This document shows, piece by piece, positions 1 to 9,026 of a stretch of DNA of 64,000 nucleotides. The notes beneath the pieces were generated by a model. That model made no database searches and was not told the origin of the DNA. It was given only the letters and a program-made list of their open reading frames with translations. The stretch is from Flavobacteriaceae bacterium MAR_2010_72 (lineage in GTDB: Bacteria; Bacteroidota; Bacteroidia; Flavobacteriales; Flavobacteriaceae). The first letter of the stretch is position 1. The number at the start of each line of letters is the position of its first letter. The stretch lies in contig QXCW01000002.1 of the NCBI GenBank assembly GCA_003550275.1, positions 992,001 through 1,056,000 on the forward strand. Reading direction: 5' to 3'. The position numbers and the translations under genes are program-made.

Positions 1-245
1 TTATTTTCAGCAATTCTATAATCAATTAATACTTTTTTATTAGCATTAAACTCTACATGTAGTTTAGAAAGTAGTTCTTTTTTTTCTAGTCCGTTCAATC
101 GGTCTTGATTCCAATTATTAATACTTAACGCTATCAAAATACCAATAACCACAAGTATTATTTCGCCAATGGCGTATTTAAGGTACTTTCCGGTTTTTCC
201 TGTTTCCATTAGGTTGTAGCGTATTTTTCTAAAGAATTTAATCAT
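1..245 (-). CDS. DUF6090 family membrane-anchored protein, 3' truncated by the window edge
   Basis: Reading from the ATG at 245, the visible ~81 residues start MIKFFRKIRYNLM and continue into the family's single transmembrane segment (KYAIGEIILVVIGILIALS, about residues 24-42), followed by INNWNQ. This N-terminal block is shared with the four downstream-numbered paralogs up to 3844. It is the signature of DUF6090, a flavobacterial family of unknown function. The short basic N-terminus before the helix suggests an inner-membrane anchor with the variable C-terminal part on the other side. The start ATG overlaps the stop of the decayed copy at 242-409 (ATGA). The C-terminus lies outside the window, so completeness cannot be judged. 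Confidence 0.85.
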   Translation of the reverse strand, partial: MIKFFRKIRYNLMETGKTGKYLKYAIGEIILVVIGILIALSINNWNQDRLNGLEKKELLSKLHVEFNANKKVLIDYRIAEN

Positions 246-409
246 ATTTTGAAGTATTCTGTCATTCCTGTCTTTCGTCTACGCTCAAGATAGACTCTAG
301 CAGGAATCCCTATTAATTTCAATGTGGATTCCGCATCAAGTGCGGAATGACAAACCGTATTGTTTTCCATAAGTAATGATTTACGTTTATGTCTAAAGAA
401 TTTAATCAT
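242..409 (-). pseudogene. Truncated DUF6090 gene remnant (55-codon ORF) carrying a repeat element
   Basis: From the ATG at 409 the frame reads MIKFFRHKRKSLLMENNT, matching the first ~17 residues of the neighbouring DUF6090 proteins. It then runs into unrelated sequence (VCHSALDAES...) encoded by the 93-bp inverted-repeat element at 260-352, and stops at 242-244. The transmembrane segment and the whole variable domain are missing. It sits exactly where a full gene would be in the tandem array, 5 nt after the stop of the 415-1176 gene, and its stop overlaps the start of the next copy. The simplest reading is a family member destroyed by insertion of the element plus deletion. Because the ORF is still open, a short peptide could be made. 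Confidence 0.75.
260..352. repeat. 93-bp element with 9-bp perfect terminal inverted repeats
   Basis: The ends are TGTCATTCC (260-268) and GGAATGACA (344-352), a perfect inverted pair. Near the right end there is an internal hairpin, CCGCA-TCAAG-TGCGG (331-345). The translated string HSALDAES is the kind of peptide often seen where small dispersed palindromic repeats fall inside bacterial ORFs. The element lies inside a truncated DUF6090 reading frame. No transposase is encoded, so it would be a non-autonomous, MITE-like repeat. Confidence 0.7.
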
Positions 410-414
410 TGGAA

Positions 415-1176
415 TTATTGATTTAATTCAGTTTCAATAATTTCAACAATTGATTTTGCAATCTCAATTAATCCTTCAGTTTCTTGTATGTTATCGGTTG
501 AATACAGTTCCAATTGATACAATAAATTTTCAAATTCCTTATCATTTAATAGCCCCTTATAATCTGACACGAAATTTCCTCCTCTATCTTTTGGTGTAAT
601 AGATAGCATTGTACTTGTTTGGATAATTTCAGAAACATTAGCATGTTTTCTTACTAATGGTATGTACTGCGTATTGGTTAAATTTTTAGAATCTATTTCA
701 CCTTCTGTCATATCTTCTACTTCAGATGGCCAAGAAAAAAGAAGCTTTTTTAATGATTCGTTTTGCAATATGTTTATTTTTCCAGAATTGAGTAACATCA
801 GTAAGGAACCTGATTTACCATTAAAAGTTGGAACAATAAATGTGTTTCCTATGAGTGAATCAATTTTTTTATTATTTAAATAATCATCTTGTGTTTTAAT
901 ATCAGTTAAAGCGTAATTAGAGGATAATATGATTTGTCTGTTGGCATTCATACCTAATAGCTCCAAAATGGTTTGCTCGAAATCAATTTTTAAATTTTCT
1001 AATAGTACAAATTCTTCAATTTTTTCAATTCTATCTTCATTCCAATTGTTAATACTTAATGCTATGAGAATACCAATAACTACAAGGACTATCTCGCCAA
1101 TAGCATATTTTAGGTATTTGGTAGTCTTATTCTGATCCATGAGGTCGTATCTAATTTTTCTGAAAAACTTAATCAT
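415..1176 (-). CDS. DUF6090 family membrane-anchored protein
   Basis: 253 aa. The N-terminus MIKFFRKIRYDLM is followed by one transmembrane helix (about residues 25-43, GEIVLVVIGILIALS) and INNWNE, the DUF6090 signature. The remaining ~200 residues are polar, probably helical, and differ strongly from the neighbouring copies. The function is unknown. The 8-bp overlap with the upstream paralog (stop ending at 1169) indicates translational coupling within one operon. The topology suggests a single-pass inner-membrane protein with a large soluble domain. No catalytic motif was recognised. Confidence 0.88.
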   Translation of the reverse strand: MIKFFRKIRYDLMDQNKTTKYLKYAIGEIVLVVIGILIALSINNWNEDRIEKIEEFVLLENLKIDFEQTILELLGMNANRQIILSSNYALTDIKTQDDYLNNKKIDSLIGNTFIVPTFNGKSGSLLMLLNSGKINILQNESLKKLLFSWPSEVEDMTEGEIDSKNLTNTQYIPLVRKHANVSEIIQTSTMLSITPKDRGGNFVSDYKGLLNDKEFENLLYQLELYSTDNIQETEGLIEIAKSIVEIIETELNQ

Positions 1177-1909
1177 CTGTTAGCCTAATTATATCCATGA
1201 TAACCAATTCGAGTCTGTCTAAAACCATTTTATAGTTTACCACACTCCATCCCAGATTATCCAGGTGGTTTTCAAATTTCAAATCGTGGAAAAGCTTGTT
1301 GTAATCAATTTCAAATTTCGATTTCTCCTCCCAAGCCATTAATGAATATTTGTCAATATTTCTCATTGAAGCGTTTTCGGTTAAATACGGAATTACCATA
1401 CGCTGATTGAAATCGTCCAGTGTAAGCCAAGCTTCATTTATTTCATTCAATTCTGCAGACCAATCCAGTAATTTGTACTTAAGTGAATCTTTTGAAATGA
1501 GCTTTAGGTTACCTGTAGATAGTATTTCGGTTAGCGTGTTTTGGGTCGGTCTATAGTCAAACACATCAATAGCAATTGCAATTAAACTATCACTATTGAT
1601 GTGTTTTAGCACTTCAGGTGATGCTTTCATTTTTGACATTAACAGCCGAATGGCCTGCTCGGTACCCTCATATTGATTGATACTTGCTTTAATTTTGGTT
1701 AGATTGTTCCTGAATTCTGAATTAAGATCTGCCATCATTTGCAACTCAAGCTTTTTGTTATCACGTTGTTCCTTCCAGCTGCTCACTTGAAAGGCCAGCA
1801 ATATTCCAATCATCACCAATATGATCTCACCTAAAGCGTAAAGGAGATACTTTCTAAATTTATTTTCAGAAAGCAAGCGTTGGCGAATATGACGGAAAAA
1901 TTTAATCAT
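1169..1909 (-). CDS. DUF6090 family membrane-anchored protein
   Basis: 246 aa from the ATG at 1909. The frame is open ten codons further upstream, but only from a GTG, and the family start MIKFFRHIRQ plus a 1-nt gap to the previous stop (1911) favour 1909. The helix at about residues 25-43 reads YALGEIILVMIGILLAF and is followed by QVSSWKEQ, a variant of the usual INNWNE. The C-terminal region is polar and divergent. It belongs to the same tandem operon as the copies on either side. Function unknown. Confidence 0.85.
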   Translation of the reverse strand: MIKFFRHIRQRLLSENKFRKYLLYALGEIILVMIGILLAFQVSSWKEQRDNKKLELQMMADLNSEFRNNLTKIKASINQYEGTEQAIRLLMSKMKASPEVLKHINSDSLIAIAIDVFDYRPTQNTLTEILSTGNLKLISKDSLKYKLLDWSAELNEINEAWLTLDDFNQRMVIPYLTENASMRNIDKYSLMAWEEKSKFEIDYNKLFHDLKFENHLDNLGWSVVNYKMVLDRLELVIMDIIRLTDD

Positions 1910-1910
1910 G

Positions 1911-2666
1911 TTACTCTTTTTTAATTGTTGGGTAAACACTTTCTAGAGTGTATCTAAATTGCTCCATTTTTTTTAGCGCGTTATTAATATACATCACAAA
2001 TGGTTGATTGTTTCCTTGAGCAGTATGTATTACATTATCAAATTCTAAATCGTCTAAAAGCACTCTAAAATCTAATTTATGAATACTTTTTTGACCAAAC
2101 AGTACATTGGCTAAATTTCGGAATGAATAGTTTTTTAGTAAGTACGGCTCTATTACACCAGAATAGTTCGTTTCATTAAACTCGTAATATGCCATTAGTG
2201 TATTATAATCGGCATTTAAAGAAAGCATTTCGGTGATGATCTCATTGGATCGGGTAAACTCAAAATTCTCGGATTCGATTATTTTACTGAATTTACTGTG
2301 CTTTAGTTTAAAATTATTGAAACCAATTACGTAAATCATAATACTATCAAACTCTCGTTGAGTGATTGTAATAGTATCTGAAGCAATTAAATTTAATACT
2401 TTATTAATATTTGTATCACGACTCTCCCATAACTTTAACTGGTTTTTTACAAATGCAATATTCTCATTCAATTCTGTATATATTTCTTCAGCTATGTTTA
2501 TTTCTTTCTGCTTTAATTTTTCATTTTCATTCCAATTATTAATACTTAACGCTATCAAAATACCAATAACCACAAGTATAATTTCACCAATGGCATAAAG
2601 TGCATATTTAGTAGCTCTATTTTCTTTAATCATAGTTTGGCGGATATTTCGAAAAAACTTGATCAT
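1911..2666 (-). CDS. DUF6090 family membrane-anchored protein
   Basis: 251 aa. It begins MIKFFRNIRQTMI, with the conserved helix YAIGEIILVVIGILIALS and INNWNENE by residue ~50. The DNA around 2530-2595 is almost identical to 112-177 in the first copy, so the helix-coding block is more conserved than the rest, consistent with recent duplication or gene conversion. The variable C-terminal ~200 residues share only general helical character with the paralogs. It starts 10 nt after the TerB-like gene, so it is probably in the same transcript. Function unknown. Confidence 0.87.
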   Translation of the reverse strand: MIKFFRNIRQTMIKENRATKYALYAIGEIILVVIGILIALSINNWNENEKLKQKEINIAEEIYTELNENIAFVKNQLKLWESRDTNINKVLNLIASDTITITQREFDSIMIYVIGFNNFKLKHSKFSKIIESENFEFTRSNEIITEMLSLNADYNTLMAYYEFNETNYSGVIEPYLLKNYSFRNLANVLFGQKSIHKLDFRVLLDDLEFDNVIHTAQGNNQPFVMYINNALKKMEQFRYTLESVYPTIKKE

Positions 2667-2676
2667 GCGGAATCCA

Positions 2677-3006
2677 TTAATAGAGCATATTATCCATGAT
2701 TTTATCTAGGTTTCGCTCCATCATGGAAAATGAACAATCTGAAAAGAAGATATCATACATTTCTTTTCTAAATTGTGCCAGTTCAATATTGGAATATTCA
2801 TGTAAGTGTATCGCTTCGTTGATTTTTTCGAAACTTTCGTCTTCACTGTCTTGACTAAATTCGGCATAAATTTTATCAAAGGTGTCTTTGTCTATTTTTG
2901 ACTTTATCAGGTTGATCTCTTCACTAGTCTCAACCTTATCTGCATTCGCACAGAGCAACAAAATATAGGTTTGAAGTTCTGTTTTGGTCCATTCATTTGT
3001 GTTCAT
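2677..3006 (-). CDS. Small TerB-like helical protein
   Basis: 109 aa with no signal peptide or membrane helix. It is acidic and helical. The motif order resembles TerB/DjlA-N-like proteins: an early helix ending in CANADKVETSEEINLIKS, where a D followed a few residues later by E-E/I marks the putative metal-binding loop, then further helices. It is cytoplasmic by prediction. It sits inside the DUF6090 array, 46 nt after one copy and 10 nt before the next, which suggests a functional link. TerB-like assignment is by pattern only; no close family was recognised. Confidence 0.55.
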   Translation of the reverse strand: MNTNEWTKTELQTYILLLCANADKVETSEEINLIKSKIDKDTFDKIYAEFSQDSEDESFEKINEAIHLHEYSNIELAQFRKEMYDIFFSDCSFSMMERNLDKIMDNMLY

Positions 3007-3052
3007 AATTTTTGTTTGATTAGTTTGATACTTTTGTTTGTTGTGGTCGTAT

Positions 3053-3844
3053 TTATTGATATTGTTTTATGCTCTCCTTAAGGCCTTTTATCATAGTTTG
3101 TCTCGCTGTAATCTTACCAAGGGCATTGTAGGTTCGCCCCATATCTCCTATTAAATAGTTTTCCATTATAGGAGTTCTTAAAATTATTTGGTAATCAATG
3201 CTTAAGTTACGGTAATCTTTGATAGAGGCAATTTTTTTATAAAAAGCTTGTACATCTTCTTCATTTATGACCAAATTACCTGTGTCTTCGGTCATATAGC
3301 CTTCGGGTAAGGTGTACATTAAAGGTTCAAATTGTGCTTCTACAAAGCGTAAGATGGAACTGAAAGCTTGCTCAATTAACACAAAGTCTGAATAATATTG
3401 TGATAATTCTTTAATGAGTTCTTTCTCTTTAAAGTTATTGAATGCTCCCATGGATTTAGCCGACTCAAAAGTGTTTGAGTAGTTGGTTGGGTTGGCAGAA
3501 TAGAACAAGGGCTCAACATACATCCCAAATTTATCTATGCCCATACTCATATTGGGGTTTCTCACGTAGGTTAATAAGGTGTCTAAATAGTCAATGCGTT
3601 TGGAATGGAATTCTTTGTAATAGTCAAGTTTGGCCTCGTCCTTTTCTAAATCTAGCAACACATTTTCAAAAAAATTGTCTTCTACCACTTTTGCTTTTCT
3701 GGTCTCATTCCAATTATTAATTTGAAGCGCAATCAAAATCCCAATAACCACAAGCACAATTTCACCAATGGCATATTTAAAATATTTAGTGGTTTTGCCC
3801 TCAATTAATAGGTTCTGGCGGATGGTTCTGAAAAATTTGATCAT
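3053..3844 (-). CDS. DUF6090 family membrane-anchored protein
   Basis: 263 aa, the first gene of the minus-strand array. It starts MIKFFRTIRQNLL and has the single helix YAIGEIVLVVIGILIAL followed by QINNWNE. The C-terminal domain is again unlike the other copies. Its ATG at 3844 lies 13 nt after the stop of the BNR-repeat gene (3858-7004), so the array may be transcribed from that gene's promoter. Function unknown. Confidence 0.88.
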   Translation of the reverse strand: MIKFFRTIRQNLLIEGKTTKYFKYAIGEIVLVVIGILIALQINNWNETRKAKVVEDNFFENVLLDLEKDEAKLDYYKEFHSKRIDYLDTLLTYVRNPNMSMGIDKFGMYVEPLFYSANPTNYSNTFESAKSMGAFNNFKEKELIKELSQYYSDFVLIEQAFSSILRFVEAQFEPLMYTLPEGYMTEDTGNLVINEEDVQAFYKKIASIKDYRNLSIDYQIILRTPIMENYLIGDMGRTYNALGKITARQTMIKGLKESIKQYQ

Positions 3845-3857
3845 AATCTATAAGGGC

Positions 3858-6800
3858 TCAATCCTTTAAAATCAATGCAGGAATTTCAAGCGTTTTGTAA
3901 AGCGTATTATAGGCCTTCATTTCATTCGATATAATCCTATCTCGTTCCTTTTCATAAACGCTCCAATCTTTTAATAAATCCTGTAAGCGCTCTTTCGCGC
4001 CACTAGTTACCTTTGGGTCTGCTTCATCGATATAACCCTTTAAATGAAGAAATTGTGCATTCAGCATATTGTTGAAATTAATCACATCTTGAAAGGTTTT
4101 TTGTTTGGGTTGAATTAGGTTTTGCTCCCAAGTGTCAATACGTTTTATAAGTGCTTTACCTTTGGCAAGGAGGGAATCTGCACCTTTTTTATCTTTTAAT
4201 AATTTGGCATAATGTTCCAATTGCGATTTTGCAGAACGCATTTGGTTTACCGACTCGTGCATATCTTTAACCACATTTTCAATCGTTACCAGCATTGCTT
4301 GTTGTTCACTAAAATCTTGAGCATTTGCCTTTATTGACGGATTTGGAAAAATGGTCACTTCAGTTTCTGAAACCTCATTATCTAAAGTAAGTCGTAAAAC
4401 ATACCTTCCAGGAGCGACTTTTGATCCGCTGTGTCCACCAAAAACAAACACATTATTAATGGCTGGTAATGGATCGCGTTCAAAATCCCATGTAAATCGA
4501 TTGTAACCTTGTTTTGAGGGTAATAGTTGTGGGGCAGACGGTCCACCTGGCCATGATTTAAAATCTTTAGGTTTTTTGTTGGTATAGGATCTAATGACCT
4601 TGTTATGCTCTAAAACCTCCAATTTTAAGTCTAATGAATCAGCGTCTTTGCCCAAGAAATAATCAAAAGTGACCCCTTGTTTTGGGTTTTGTCCAAGACC
4701 TGGTGTGAAATTATCAATGCTTCCACCAAAGATGCGATAGGTGTCTTTAGGTTTGAATATCGAAACTGATGCTTTTTCAATAGTTAAATTTTGAAGTGCA
4801 GATAGATCATCTAAAATCCAAAAACCACGACCCGAAGTTGCTGCTACCAAGTCATTATCCTGAATAGTCAAGTCATTTATGGGTACAACAGGCATTCCCA
4901 ATTGAAGATTTTGCCAATTAGCACCATCATTTGTAGAGATATATAATCCGGTTTCAGTCCCCGCATAAAGCAGGCCTTTTTGTTTTTTATCGGCTCTTAC
5001 AACTCGTACAAAACCATGAGGGTCGTCCAAGCCGTTTACAATTTTGGTCCATGATTGCCCATAATCATTAGTTTTAAAAATGTATGGATTTAAATCCATC
5101 GATTTGTAACGCATCACTACCACATAAGCTGTTGCAGGATCGTGTTCAGATATATCGATACTATTTATAATTCCGTCTGAAACACCTTTTGGTGTTATAT
5201 TGCCCCAGCTTTGACCACCGTTTTTAGTGATATGCAATAAACCATCATCGGTACCAGCATACAGTACGCCCACTTCATGTTGTGATTCCACCAAAGCTGT
5301 TATAGTATTGTAGTTTTCGCCACCAGCAGCTTCATTGGTATAGGGTCCGCCGCCAGGACCATGTTTGTCCACTTCATTTTTAGTGAGATCAGGACTAATC
5401 GCTGTCCAACTTATGCCTTCATTAGTACTTTTGAAAATCACATTACCTGCATGATAGATGGTGGCTCGGTTGTGAGGCGAAGTAATGATTGGGGCATTCC
5501 AATTGTATCGATATTTTGAATCTTTAGGTGCAATGCTCAATCCTAATTCGGGGTATTCTTTAATTGATTTTTGTTCGTTAGACGATTTGGTCCATTTGCT
5601 AATGTTTCCTTGATAAGTACCACCATAAACAACTTCTGGACTGTCTGGATCAAAAGCAATAAATGCACTTTCACCACCAGCAACCGAATACCAATCTTTC
5701 CAGTCAATACCTGCTCCATTGGTTCTGCTTGCAATTGCAATTGCAGAATTGTCCTGTTGTCCGCCATAGACCATATAAGGCACCTGATTATCGGTAATCA
5801 CCCGATAAAATTGTGCCGTAGGTTGGTTTTCTTGTGTACTCCAGCTTTGCCCGCCATTATTGGAAATATTAGCGCCGCCGTCGTTAGAGTTGATCATTAC
5901 CTTGTTATTGTGTGGATGAATCCAAAGATGATGGTTATCACCATGGGGGACAGCCACATTCGAAAAACTTTTCCCGCCATCAATTGATTTCATCACAGGA
6001 GCGTTCAAAACATAGACGATGTCTTCGTTTTGGGTATCAGCAAAAATCTCCATATAATACCAAGAGCGGGTAATGTTCACACGATCGCTATTGATCTGCT
6101 TCCAAGTTTTTCCAGCGTTATCAGACCTGTAGACGCCCGCTTTTTTATCTTCGGCTTCAATGACAGCATATACACGCTCAGAATTGGCTCTAGATACAGA
6201 AATCCCGGCTTTCCCAAAAGCTTCAGGCAGACCTTCTTCCATTTTATCCCAAGTGTCGCCTCCATCGGTTGACTTATATAGTCCCGAATGCTCGCCTCCG
6301 GATTCCATAAGCCAAGGAAAGCGCCGATGTTGCCACATGGCAGCATACAATATACGAGGGTTATTCATATCCATAGATAGGGACGAAGGCCCTGTGGTAT
6401 TATTGACCGATAATACATTTTTCCAAGTTTTCCCTCCATCTGTTGATCGGTAAATGCCTCTATCGTCTGAAGGTGCATACTGTGCGCCTTGCGCCGTGAC
6501 ATAGATCATATCTGGATTATTAGGATGAATGATAACATCCGAAATATGCCTTGATTTTTCCAAACCAATATGCGTCCATGTTTTTCCTGCATCGGTAGAT
6601 TTATAAACACCATCGCCCATTGAAGTCATAACGCCTCGGACGGCATGTTCACCCATACCAACCACAACGATATTAGGGTCACTTTCAGAAACAGCAATAG
6701 CACCCACGGTTCCAGTTTTAAAGAATCCATCCGAAATATTTTTCCACGACAGGCCGTCATCGGTTGTTTTCCAAACACCGCCGCCTGTAGATCCCATATA

Positions 6801-7004
6801 ATAGGTGTGTGGCTGGCCTATAACTCCTGTTGAGGCAACACTTCGTCCACCTCTAAATGGACCAATGTTACGCCATTTCAGATTATGGAACATAGAATCA
6901 GAAACCGTTATTTTAGGTTCTGACTTTGCTTTGTTGCGTTTTTGGGCTTGAACATTTAGGGGAATAAAAAAAAGACTTAAAAGGAAAAGGTAAACGAATC
7001 TCAT
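3858..7004 (-). CDS. Large secreted BNR/VPS10-like beta-propeller protein
   Basis: 1048 aa. A Sec signal peptide ([20 protein letters not shown]) precedes a long series of Asp-box/BNR blades such as [30 protein letters not shown] and STNEGISW, spread over residues ~45-720. The sortilin/VPS10-type propeller is often annotated 'glycosyl hydrolase' in flavobacteria. The C-terminal ~300 residues form a separate region ending in helices, with no T9SS sorting signal seen. The protein is probably periplasmic or exported. No sialidase catalytic arginine triad or nucleophile was identified, so an enzymatic activity is not claimed. A TATCTTTA box at 7038-7045 is a weak promoter candidate. Confidence 0.85.
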   Translation of the reverse strand: MRFVYLFLLSLFFIPLNVQAQKRNKAKSEPKITVSDSMFHNLKWRNIGPFRGGRSVASTGVIGQPHTYYMGSTGGGVWKTTDDGLSWKNISDGFFKTGTVGAIAVSESDPNIVVVGMGEHAVRGVMTSMGDGVYKSTDAGKTWTHIGLEKSRHISDVIIHPNNPDMIYVTAQGAQYAPSDDRGIYRSTDGGKTWKNVLSVNNTTGPSSLSMDMNNPRILYAAMWQHRRFPWLMESGGEHSGLYKSTDGGDTWDKMEEGLPEAFGKAGISVSRANSERVYAVIEAEDKKAGVYRSDNAGKTWKQINSDRVNITRSWYYMEIFADTQNEDIVYVLNAPVMKSIDGGKSFSNVAVPHGDNHHLWIHPHNNKVMINSNDGGANISNNGGQSWSTQENQPTAQFYRVITDNQVPYMVYGGQQDNSAIAIASRTNGAGIDWKDWYSVAGGESAFIAFDPDSPEVVYGGTYQGNISKWTKSSNEQKSIKEYPELGLSIAPKDSKYRYNWNAPIITSPHNRATIYHAGNVIFKSTNEGISWTAISPDLTKNEVDKHGPGGGPYTNEAAGGENYNTITALVESQHEVGVLYAGTDDGLLHITKNGGQSWGNITPKGVSDGIINSIDISEHDPATAYVVVMRYKSMDLNPYIFKTNDYGQSWTKIVNGLDDPHGFVRVVRADKKQKGLLYAGTETGLYISTNDGANWQNLQLGMPVVPINDLTIQDNDLVAATSGRGFWILDDLSALQNLTIEKASVSIFKPKDTYRIFGGSIDNFTPGLGQNPKQGVTFDYFLGKDADSLDLKLEVLEHNKVIRSYTNKKPKDFKSWPGGPSAPQLLPSKQGYNRFTWDFERDPLPAINNVFVFGGHSGSKVAPGRYVLRLTLDNEVSETEVTIFPNPSIKANAQDFSEQQAMLVTIENVVKDMHESVNQMRSAKSQLEHYAKLLKDKKGADSLLAKGKALIKRIDTWEQNLIQPKQKTFQDVINFNNMLNAQFLHLKGYIDEADPKVTSGAKERLQDLLKDWSVYEKERDRIISNEMKAYNTLYKTLEIPALILKD

Positions 7005-7100
7005 GAGGTTGATTTTATAATGGTTAATCAGATTTACTAAAGATACATAAGAATTTGAAAGTATGAACTTATAGTATTCAAGCGATTTAGGATTACAGTT

Positions 7101-8282
7101 TTACAAGTAGCTTAACCACCATTTAGCCTTGTTTTTGATTTTGTAAGTCATATATTTTTTGCAAATGGGGTACAGGAACAATACAACGGCAATCCATACT
7201 AAATACACCACCCATAGTGAATAGCCATAATTGGTCAAGGTGTCGGTTGTGAAAATGGTATTATCTAATATCATATCACGCCAATTGCCTCCCAAAAGTG
7301 CGTGGATGATTAAAGCGCTTAAATGGATGATAAAAATATGGAGGACATAATAAAAAAACGGCACTCGCCCGAACACCAAGAGAAACTCGGTAGCTTTATT
7401 TTTGACAGATTCTGTAAAGTATAAAAATAGAAATCCTGGTCCGATAGTAATCAATAAGAACAGCAGAGAAGGTGGGTATTTGTAAACATTAAAAAATGAC
7501 ATTATGGTATAGGTAGTATTTTTTTGTTGGGACCAAGGAATCATATCGCCGTAGATATTTATTCCTCTTAAAATAAAAAAGAGCAAAAGACTTCCTAAAC
7601 CAAGCCGAAGCAACCATTTTTTACGAAGACTAGCATCAAAACCAGATTGGTAAAAGGTGCCAAAACAGTACCCTAACCCCATAACGCCTACCCATGGTAT
7701 AATTGGATAAAATAGTCCAACCATTCTTGAGCCCATTGGTACAAAATTTTGCTGATGCAGTGCATACCATAGTATAGATTTAAGGTCGGTGCCTTGCATA
7801 ACAATGCCGTCTAAAGCATTATGGCCAAATACCATAACGAGACCAAATATGAGAATCACTTTTAGTGGAAGTAGAATTAAAAACCCCAAAAGAATCATAC
7901 AAATCCCTATTGCCCAAATCACTTGGAGGTTTATGAAACCATAGCTCAAATCAAACCACCACAAAAAATTCATAATAACAATTTCAACAAACACAAGCCA
8001 TAAGCCTCGAGTCACCAAGAATTTAAACAATTCAGCTTTTGGTTTTCTTGAGCCATAAAGAAAGGCAGAGGTACCTGCTAAAAACACAAAAATTGGTGCA
8101 CAATAATGCGTTATGAATCGCGTAAAGAATAAGGCTGGAGTAGTTGTATCCATACTAACGGGGTCATAATGCAAGGCACCTAAATGGAAATAGTCCCTAA
8201 CGTGATCTAAAGCCATTATCACCATAACCAGACCTCTTAAAAGGTCTATAGATTGAATTCTGCTAGACTTTACTAAATTCAT
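7101..8282 (-). CDS. DUF1624 / heparan-alpha-glucosaminide N-acetyltransferase-like membrane protein
   Basis: 393 aa with about ten hydrophobic segments. The N-terminal motif IDLLRGLVMVIMALDHVRD (residues ~12-30) is the hallmark of the DUF1624/HGSNAT-like acyltransferase superfamily, which moves acyl groups across membranes onto sugars in the characterised members. The substrate here is unknown. It is followed on the same strand by other polytopic proteins (DUF2306, DUF418), making a cluster of putative envelope-modifying proteins. It is inner-membrane by prediction. Confidence 0.82.
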   Translation of the reverse strand: MNLVKSSRIQSIDLLRGLVMVIMALDHVRDYFHLGALHYDPVSMDTTTPALFFTRFITHYCAPIFVFLAGTSAFLYGSRKPKAELFKFLVTRGLWLVFVEIVIMNFLWWFDLSYGFINLQVIWAIGICMILLGFLILLPLKVILIFGLVMVFGHNALDGIVMQGTDLKSILWYALHQQNFVPMGSRMVGLFYPIIPWVGVMGLGYCFGTFYQSGFDASLRKKWLLRLGLGSLLLFFILRGINIYGDMIPWSQQKNTTYTIMSFFNVYKYPPSLLFLLITIGPGFLFLYFTESVKNKATEFLLVFGRVPFFYYVLHIFIIHLSALIIHALLGGNWRDMILDNTIFTTDTLTNYGYSLWVVYLVWIAVVLFLYPICKKYMTYKIKNKAKWWLSYL

Positions 8283-8337
8283 TTCAATTTTGTTTTAATC
8301 GTTATTTATAATTGTAAAAACCAGATGTATTTATTAA

Positions 8338-8970
8338 TTATTTCTTATTCCATTGTAAAATAATCTCCGTTATAAATAGGGGGAGTACCCATGAGACCCA
8401 TATTGTGGTAGGTCCATGCTCTATAAAACTTCCAAGGGACTCTACAAAAGGGAGGTCATCTAGCCATCTGAAACTTACAAAGGCAAAAGTTACCACATAA
8501 CTGCGTATCATCCATTCGCGATGTTGTTGAATCCTACGTTTCAATATGGCTCGGTAGGCCATGGCTGCAGTACAGATCCAAGCAAAGGCCAGTCCTTGTA
8601 AGGCGAAAGCCCAAGACCAATGAATGGCCAAACCGCTGGTCCACGCCAAGTACGTTGAACTTATAGTGCCAATTAAAATGGCACTCAAATAGATGCGCCC
8701 CAACCAGCGATGTAGTTTAAGGTATTTTGATCTGAAGGCTTTCCAAAATTGAAAAGGACCGATAACAATGGCTAGTATACCTCCTGAAACATGCCCAATA
8801 AGCCACCATTTAAAATTCCAATAACGACCAAAAACATCTTGATCAAAGCCAAAATAGGGTAGCGCATCGTCTACTACAAATTTTCCTGCAAATAGGATTA
8901 AGAATATCCATCCCGCCAATTTTAAATAGCCAAATGGACCTGATAGTGATATAAGTTTTGATTTCTTCAT
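8338..8970 (-). CDS. DUF2306 family membrane protein
   Basis: 210 aa with about six transmembrane segments. Conserved histidines (residue ~55 region IGHVSGG; LHRWLGRIYL around 86-95; IQQHREWMIRSYV around 147-159) fit the DUF2306 family, whose paired histidines in membrane helices suggest a heme- or metal-binding role that has not been proven. It lies 55 nt upstream of the DUF1624 gene on the same strand. Its N-terminus is cytoplasmic and lysine-rich. Assignment is by motif and length. Confidence 0.75.
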   Translation of the reverse strand: MKKSKLISLSGPFGYLKLAGWIFLILFAGKFVVDDALPYFGFDQDVFGRYWNFKWWLIGHVSGGILAIVIGPFQFWKAFRSKYLKLHRWLGRIYLSAILIGTISSTYLAWTSGLAIHWSWAFALQGLAFAWICTAAMAYRAILKRRIQQHREWMIRSYVVTFAFVSFRWLDDLPFVESLGSFIEHGPTTIWVSWVLPLFITEIILQWNKK

Positions 8971-9026
8971 AGTACTTAAATGGTGTTTATTGTAATAAAA
9001 GGATTAAATGAAAAATACTAAAGAAA

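Noticed and set aside
3858-7004. Sialidase or glycoside hydrolase activity of the BNR protein
   Set aside because: The Asp-box repeats show only a propeller fold; no catalytic residues of a known hydrolase family were identified.
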